This document shows, piece after piece, positions 60,823 through 64,000 of a stretch of DNA of 64,000 nt. The notes below the pieces were generated by a model. The model ran no database searches and had not been told where the DNA came from. It worked only from the letters and a program-made list of their open reading frames with translations. Made by a program: the position numbers and the translations under genes. Each line of letters opens with the position of its first letter. The stretch's first letter is position 1. This DNA is from Oscillospiraceae bacterium (GTDB taxonomy: Bacteria > Bacillota > Clostridia > Oscillospirales > Ruminococcaceae), in contig JAFXCV010000067.1 in NCBI GenBank assembly GCA_017521325.1, positions 30,694 through 94,693 on the forward strand. The letters run 5' to 3'.

Positions 60823-62838
60823 CTATTCTTCACCGTCCTCCTCGGACAAATGCGGCAGCTCCGTGCGCCTCTTGAGATAACGGGAGGTCTTTTTCTTCTT
60901 CTTCTCGGCATACATGATATTGTCTGCGATCGTCGTCAGCTGGAACAGCTCAACGTTGCGATCCGGCACGGCAATATGATAGCCGATGCTGGTTTCAAGC
61001 TTGTAGGGGAGATTCTCGCTTTCGTTCATCTCCGCAAGCAGCTGGCCGATCTTGCGTTTGAGCGTTTCGGCACGCTCCGTGGTGTAGTCGGCAGCAAAGA
61101 CGATGAATTCATCGCCGCCGAAACGGCAGCAGATTTCACCGCAGGTGCAGGCTGCACGCAGCACCTCCGCCATAGCGGCAATGGCATGGTCGCCTGCCTT
61201 GTGCCCGAAATTATCGTTGATCTGTTTCAGACCATCCATATCTAAGAACATCAGCATAACGGGCTTTCTGGTGTTGATGCAGTAGCTGTAAAGCTGCTGC
61301 GTGCTGATACGGAAGCCGTTGCGGTTGTTGATGTTCGCCAGAGGATCAATGGTGTAAAGCTTGTTGAGCTTCTGTGTGACACGGTCAAGGCAGATGATCT
61401 TGCGCACGCTCTCCAGCGCATTTGCAATATTCACAATCGCCGTGTGGAAGAGCTTGCTCTGGGTGGGGAAATCACTGTCCTTGATGACGCAGTAACCCAT
61501 GCAGCGTTCACGGAAATGCAGGGGTACGAAATAATAGTTGCCTGCATCATTATGATTATCAAACAGTCCCGGCAGCATTTCTCTCACATGGAAATCGGGA
61601 ACCTGAATAAACTCGCCGTTCTTATACGCAAACGGAACTTCAATGATATCGCCGAAGCCCGAAACGATGTAATCATCGGGGGAAAGGATGTGCATGAGGA
61701 AATTCTCCTCCGTTTCATCCATCATGATATCCTGCTTCCAGCTTTCGCACATGCACAGGTAAAATTCCTTGCAGCCGATCTCCGGAACAAAGCGCTGCAG
61801 CGTGACCGTGCATTCCTCCAGATTGTCGCATTCCGCAAGTGCGGTCGCCATTCTGCTGACCATGGTCACATCGTTGGAGAAGGATTCGAGCACGCTGAAA
61901 TTATGCTTTTTGAATTCATCCGTCGGCATCAGGTGCGTTTCGTTGCAGCCGCAGCTCTCGGAAAAGCAGCAGCGTGTCTCAAGGGTTCTGACACGATCCT
62001 GCTTGACGCCACGCACATGGTTGAGGATCATCTGACAGGCAAGCTGACCTGCACGCTCCAGCGGACGCTGCACGGAAGTCAGCGCCGGGGAATAATTCTG
62101 TGCATTGTAAATATAGTCAAAGCCCGACACCGCCACTTCCTCCGGCACACGCACGCCATGTGCCGCAAGGGCGTTCATCGCAGCGATCGCCATGGAGTCG
62201 TTGGCGCAGACAATTGCCTCGGGGAACTCCAGCTCCGAGCGCAGGAAGCGTGCAACTGCCTCCTTGCCGTCCCGTGCAATGAAGTTGCCGTGGTAGATGC
62301 GCTCCTCCTCCACGGGGATTCCGTTTTCTTCGAGCGCATTACGGTAAGCCTGCAAACGTTCGATGCTGTCGATGTTGTCCGCAGGGCCGGATATGTAATT
62401 GATACGTCGGAAGCCGTGGTGATGGATGAAATGATCCATCATATCACGCATTGACGAGTGATTGTCAATGCCGATCGAATAGAGGTCTTCGACATCCTTG
62501 TCGATGCAGACCGCAGGAATTCCTGCTTCACGCACACGGGAAAGTACGTTTTCCATGCAGTCGGGAAGCTGGATGGTGTTGATAATCAGAACAACACCAT
62601 CAAAGCGACGGAAATCCGCAAGCGAAAAGATATTGTATTCGCCCGTATCATGCCGCATGTCGCCGCCGATATTGCCGAAGGCAACAAAATGCTCCAGTGT
62701 AATATGATTTGCAAAGGCAAATTGCCGGATACCACTGAGAATGTCGCTCTGATATTCCTGATCAAGCGTCGAAACAACGACGGCAATGTGGGTATGTTTG
62801 TTCTTGTATATGTTGTTCATGTTTGTACCGCCGAGCAT
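60823..62838 (-). CDS. LacI-type sensor fused to an active-site GGDEF domain
   Basis: A 671-residue protein without signal peptide. Residues 1-290 are a LacI/periplasmic-binding-like fold (HTHIAVVVSTLDQEYQSDIL, AIVCANDSMAIAAMNAL, VSGFDYIYNAQNYSPALTSV) but with no N-terminal helix-turn-helix. A Cys-rich joint (CCFSESCGC) leads into a GAF-like middle region (about 320-490), then a C-terminal GGDEF domain with the intact motif RFGGDEFIVF and no RxxD inhibitory site before it. It should make c-di-GMP in response to a cytoplasmic small molecule. AAAGGAGATG precedes the ATG at 62838. Confidence 0.88.
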   Translation of the reverse strand: MLGGTNMNNIYKNKHTHIAVVVSTLDQEYQSDILSGIRQFAFANHITLEHFVAFGNIGGDMRHDTGEYNIFSLADFRRFDGVVLIINTIQLPDCMENVLSRVREAGIPAVCIDKDVEDLYSIGIDNHSSMRDMMDHFIHHHGFRRINYISGPADNIDSIERLQAYRNALEENGIPVEEERIYHGNFIARDGKEAVARFLRSELEFPEAIVCANDSMAIAAMNALAAHGVRVPEEVAVSGFDYIYNAQNYSPALTSVQRPLERAGQLACQMILNHVRGVKQDRVRTLETRCCFSESCGCNETHLMPTDEFKKHNFSVLESFSNDVTMVSRMATALAECDNLEECTVTLQRFVPEIGCKEFYLCMCESWKQDIMMDETEENFLMHILSPDDYIVSGFGDIIEVPFAYKNGEFIQVPDFHVREMLPGLFDNHNDAGNYYFVPLHFRERCMGYCVIKDSDFPTQSKLFHTAIVNIANALESVRKIICLDRVTQKLNKLYTIDPLANINNRNGFRISTQQLYSYCINTRKPVMLMFLDMDGLKQINDNFGHKAGDHAIAAMAEVLRAACTCGEICCRFGGDEFIVFAADYTTERAETLKRKIGQLLAEMNESENLPYKLETSIGYHIAVPDRNVELFQLTTIADNIMYAEKKKKKTSRYLKRRTELPHLSEEDGEE

Positions 62839-62879
62839 TCGGCATCTCCTTTCTTAAAAACTATAGAATACGCATGGTA

Positions 62880-62885
62880 ATTATA
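62880..62885 (-). promoter_or_regulatory. Candidate -10 for the LacI-GGDEF gene
   Basis: TATAAT with an extended TGG on the minus strand, 42 bases before the start; no good -35. Confidence 0.45.
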
Positions 62886-62942
62886 CCATATTTGTTTTTA
62901 TATACTATGCAAATTTTGTGAAACTTTCATGAATAACGAAAA

Positions 62943-63575
62943 TCAAAGTTTCTTGCCGCAGTGCGCACAGAAAATCTGACCCTGTGTGCAGGGCTTGCCG
63001 CAGTAAGCGCAGAAGCGGTTTGCAGCAGAGGGCTGTGCATCTGTCTTTTCCTCTGCGGGAGCCGCAGGTATTGTCTTTTCAGGCTCTGCGGACTGCTCGG
63101 GAGTATACCAGTTTTCCGAAACCGGCTGGGGCTTCTGGAAGCTGCCGTACTGAGGAACAAGCTGCTGACCGCAGTTCTGGCAATTCGAAACGTTTGCAGC
63201 ATAGGTGCGTCCGCACTGCATGCAGACCATGGCAGTGGGGGTTTTCTGGGGCTGCGGTGTCTTGGGAGCTTCGGGAACGGGAACCAGCTCCGGCTCTCTT
63301 GCACGGACTGCCTCAATCTCCGCCTGCAGCTCCGCAATGCGCTTTTCAGAGGTCAGAATGGATGCGACCTGCTGGGAAAATTCCGCATTCGGGTTGTTCT
63401 TGTGTCTTTCAAAATAGAGTCTTCCGATTTCCATCAGGGTATCCTGCACATTGCGCTTTTCGGTATTCTGCGCACTTGTCAGGGAGCTTGCGTCGGACAT
63501 GTTTTTTACTTTCTGAGAAACGATTTTTCCTGCGTTGGTAACATTTGCGCTGAGTTTATCTATAAACATTGACAT
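62943..63575 (-). CDS. Zinc-ribbon protein with coiled coil
   Basis: 210 residues. The N-terminal part (1-100) is helical with a coiled coil (SEKRIAELQAEIEAVRARE). A Pro-rich linker leads to a first zinc ribbon (CMQCGRTYAANVSNCQNCG) and, after another linker, a C-terminal zinc ribbon (FCAYCGKPCTQGQIFCAHCG). No enzymatic motif is present and the function is unknown. The ATG at 63575 follows AAGGAGG. Confidence 0.82.
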   Translation of the reverse strand: MSMFIDKLSANVTNAGKIVSQKVKNMSDASSLTSAQNTEKRNVQDTLMEIGRLYFERHKNNPNAEFSQQVASILTSEKRIAELQAEIEAVRAREPELVPVPEAPKTPQPQKTPTAMVCMQCGRTYAANVSNCQNCGQQLVPQYGSFQKPQPVSENWYTPEQSAEPEKTIPAAPAEEKTDAQPSAANRFCAYCGKPCTQGQIFCAHCGKKL

Positions 63576-63629
63576 AGGAAAACCTCCTTGTTTGGATTGT
63601 GCGTTGTATAAATATACGAACCCCATTAT

Positions 63630-63658
63630 AGTATAGCATATAATTCACAAAAAATCAA
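63630..63658 (-). promoter_or_regulatory. Promoter of the zinc-ribbon gene
   Basis: On the minus strand: TTGATT (63653-63658), 17-base spacer, TATACT (63630-63635). Confidence 0.65.
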
Positions 63659-63723
63659 GCGTTTTTTTATTAAAAATAACTAATATTTTCGGTTTAATAT
63701 ACAATCTGTAAAAAGCTCTTCTT

Positions 63724-63758
63724 AAAAAGCATCTCCCCACTGTTGTGTGGGGAGATGC
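63724..63758 (-). terminator. Terminator of the ROK kinase gene
   Basis: Stem GCATCTCCCCAC (63729-63740) with 63747-63758, followed on the minus strand by TTTTTAAG. Confidence 0.85.
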
Positions 63759-63766
63759 AGCTTACA

Positions 63767-64000
63767 TCAATTCTGATTTGCAGCGCCCAGGAATGCGGCA
63801 CCGATCAGACCGGCGTCGTTGCCGAGCTTGGCGATCACGATTTCGGTGTTCTTGGGGGAATTTCTCGTGTAGACTTCCTTGGCTACGAGTGCCTTCATCG
63901 GCAGCAGCAGCGGATCGCCCTCATTGCACACGCCGCCGCCCACGCACAGCACGTCGGGCTGGAAGATGTTGATGACGTTCAGCAGGCCGCAGGCCAGATA
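63767..64000 (-). CDS. ROK-family glucokinase, C-terminal end (runs off window)
   Basis: Only the last 77 residues are present. They show LLNVINIFQPDVLCVGGGVC, the conserved ROK strand-turn, and end in KLGNDAGLIGAAFLGAANQN, typical of bacterial glucokinases. The catalytic and zinc motifs are outside the window, so sugar specificity cannot be judged. Confidence 0.88.
   Translation of the reverse strand, partial: YLACGLLNVINIFQPDVLCVGGGVCNEGDPLLLPMKALVAKEVYTRNSPKNTEIVIAKLGNDAGLIGAAFLGAANQN

Overview
The window looks like the replication-origin region of an anaerobic Firmicute of the Ruminococcus type (Oscillospiraceae). Three things support this: the dnaA/dnaN/recF/gyrB and rpmH/rnpA/yidC/jag/mnmE/mnmG/rsmG/parA/parB gene order of low-GC Gram-positives; sporulation genes (yabP, yabQ); and dockerin-bearing proteins, the hallmark of cellulosome-forming ruminococci. 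The species call is inference. No rRNA, tRNA, CRISPR array, transposase or prophage gene was seen.

Layout. 1-7.7 kb, minus strand: gyrA (5' part only), a YcxB-like membrane gene, gyrB, recF, yaaA, dnaN, oriC, dnaA. 8.1-19.95 kb, plus strand: rpmH, rnpA, yidD, yidC, jag, a small membrane gene, mnmE, mnmG, rsmG, noc, parA, parB, serS, with three parS sites. 20-24.2 kb: birA, feoB and an O-acetylhomoserine sulfhydrylase. 24.2-34.1 kb: a dockerin-tagged leucine-rich-repeat protein, the yabP-yabQ-divIC-yabR cluster, and two large secreted dockerin glycoside hydrolases (a double GH43 and a GH30-like enzyme). 34.5-40.4 kb: a cobalamin-riboswitch operon with two transcobalamin-like surface proteins and a complete ECF transporter. 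40.7-46.6 kb: envelope polysaccharide functions (FAD oxidoreductase, GT-C-like membrane protein, DHHW and MBOAT acetylation pair). 46.6-52.2 kb: a Glu/Thr-rich lipoprotein, five tandem DUF3592-like membrane paralogs and ychF. 52.2-64 kb: an EAL protein with a C-terminal beta-helix-like domain, four tandem membrane-anchored BspA-type LRR proteins, a LacI-sensor GGDEF protein, a zinc-ribbon protein and the end of a ROK glucokinase.

The most interesting system is the B12 operon. A riboswitch with a visible terminator controls a wall-anchored DUF4430-like protein, a membrane protein carrying both the alpha/alpha-toroid and DUF4430 (transcobalamin C-terminal-like) domains, EcfT, a fused EcfA-EcfA' ATPase and an S component. 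This resembles a bacterial counterpart of the animal intrinsic factor/transcobalamin fold coupled to an importer. Other notable points are an oriC with a DnaA-trio-like tract and unusual TTTTCAACA candidate DnaA boxes, duplication of the dnaN tail, and recurrent TTGCAA/TTGCAT -35 elements.
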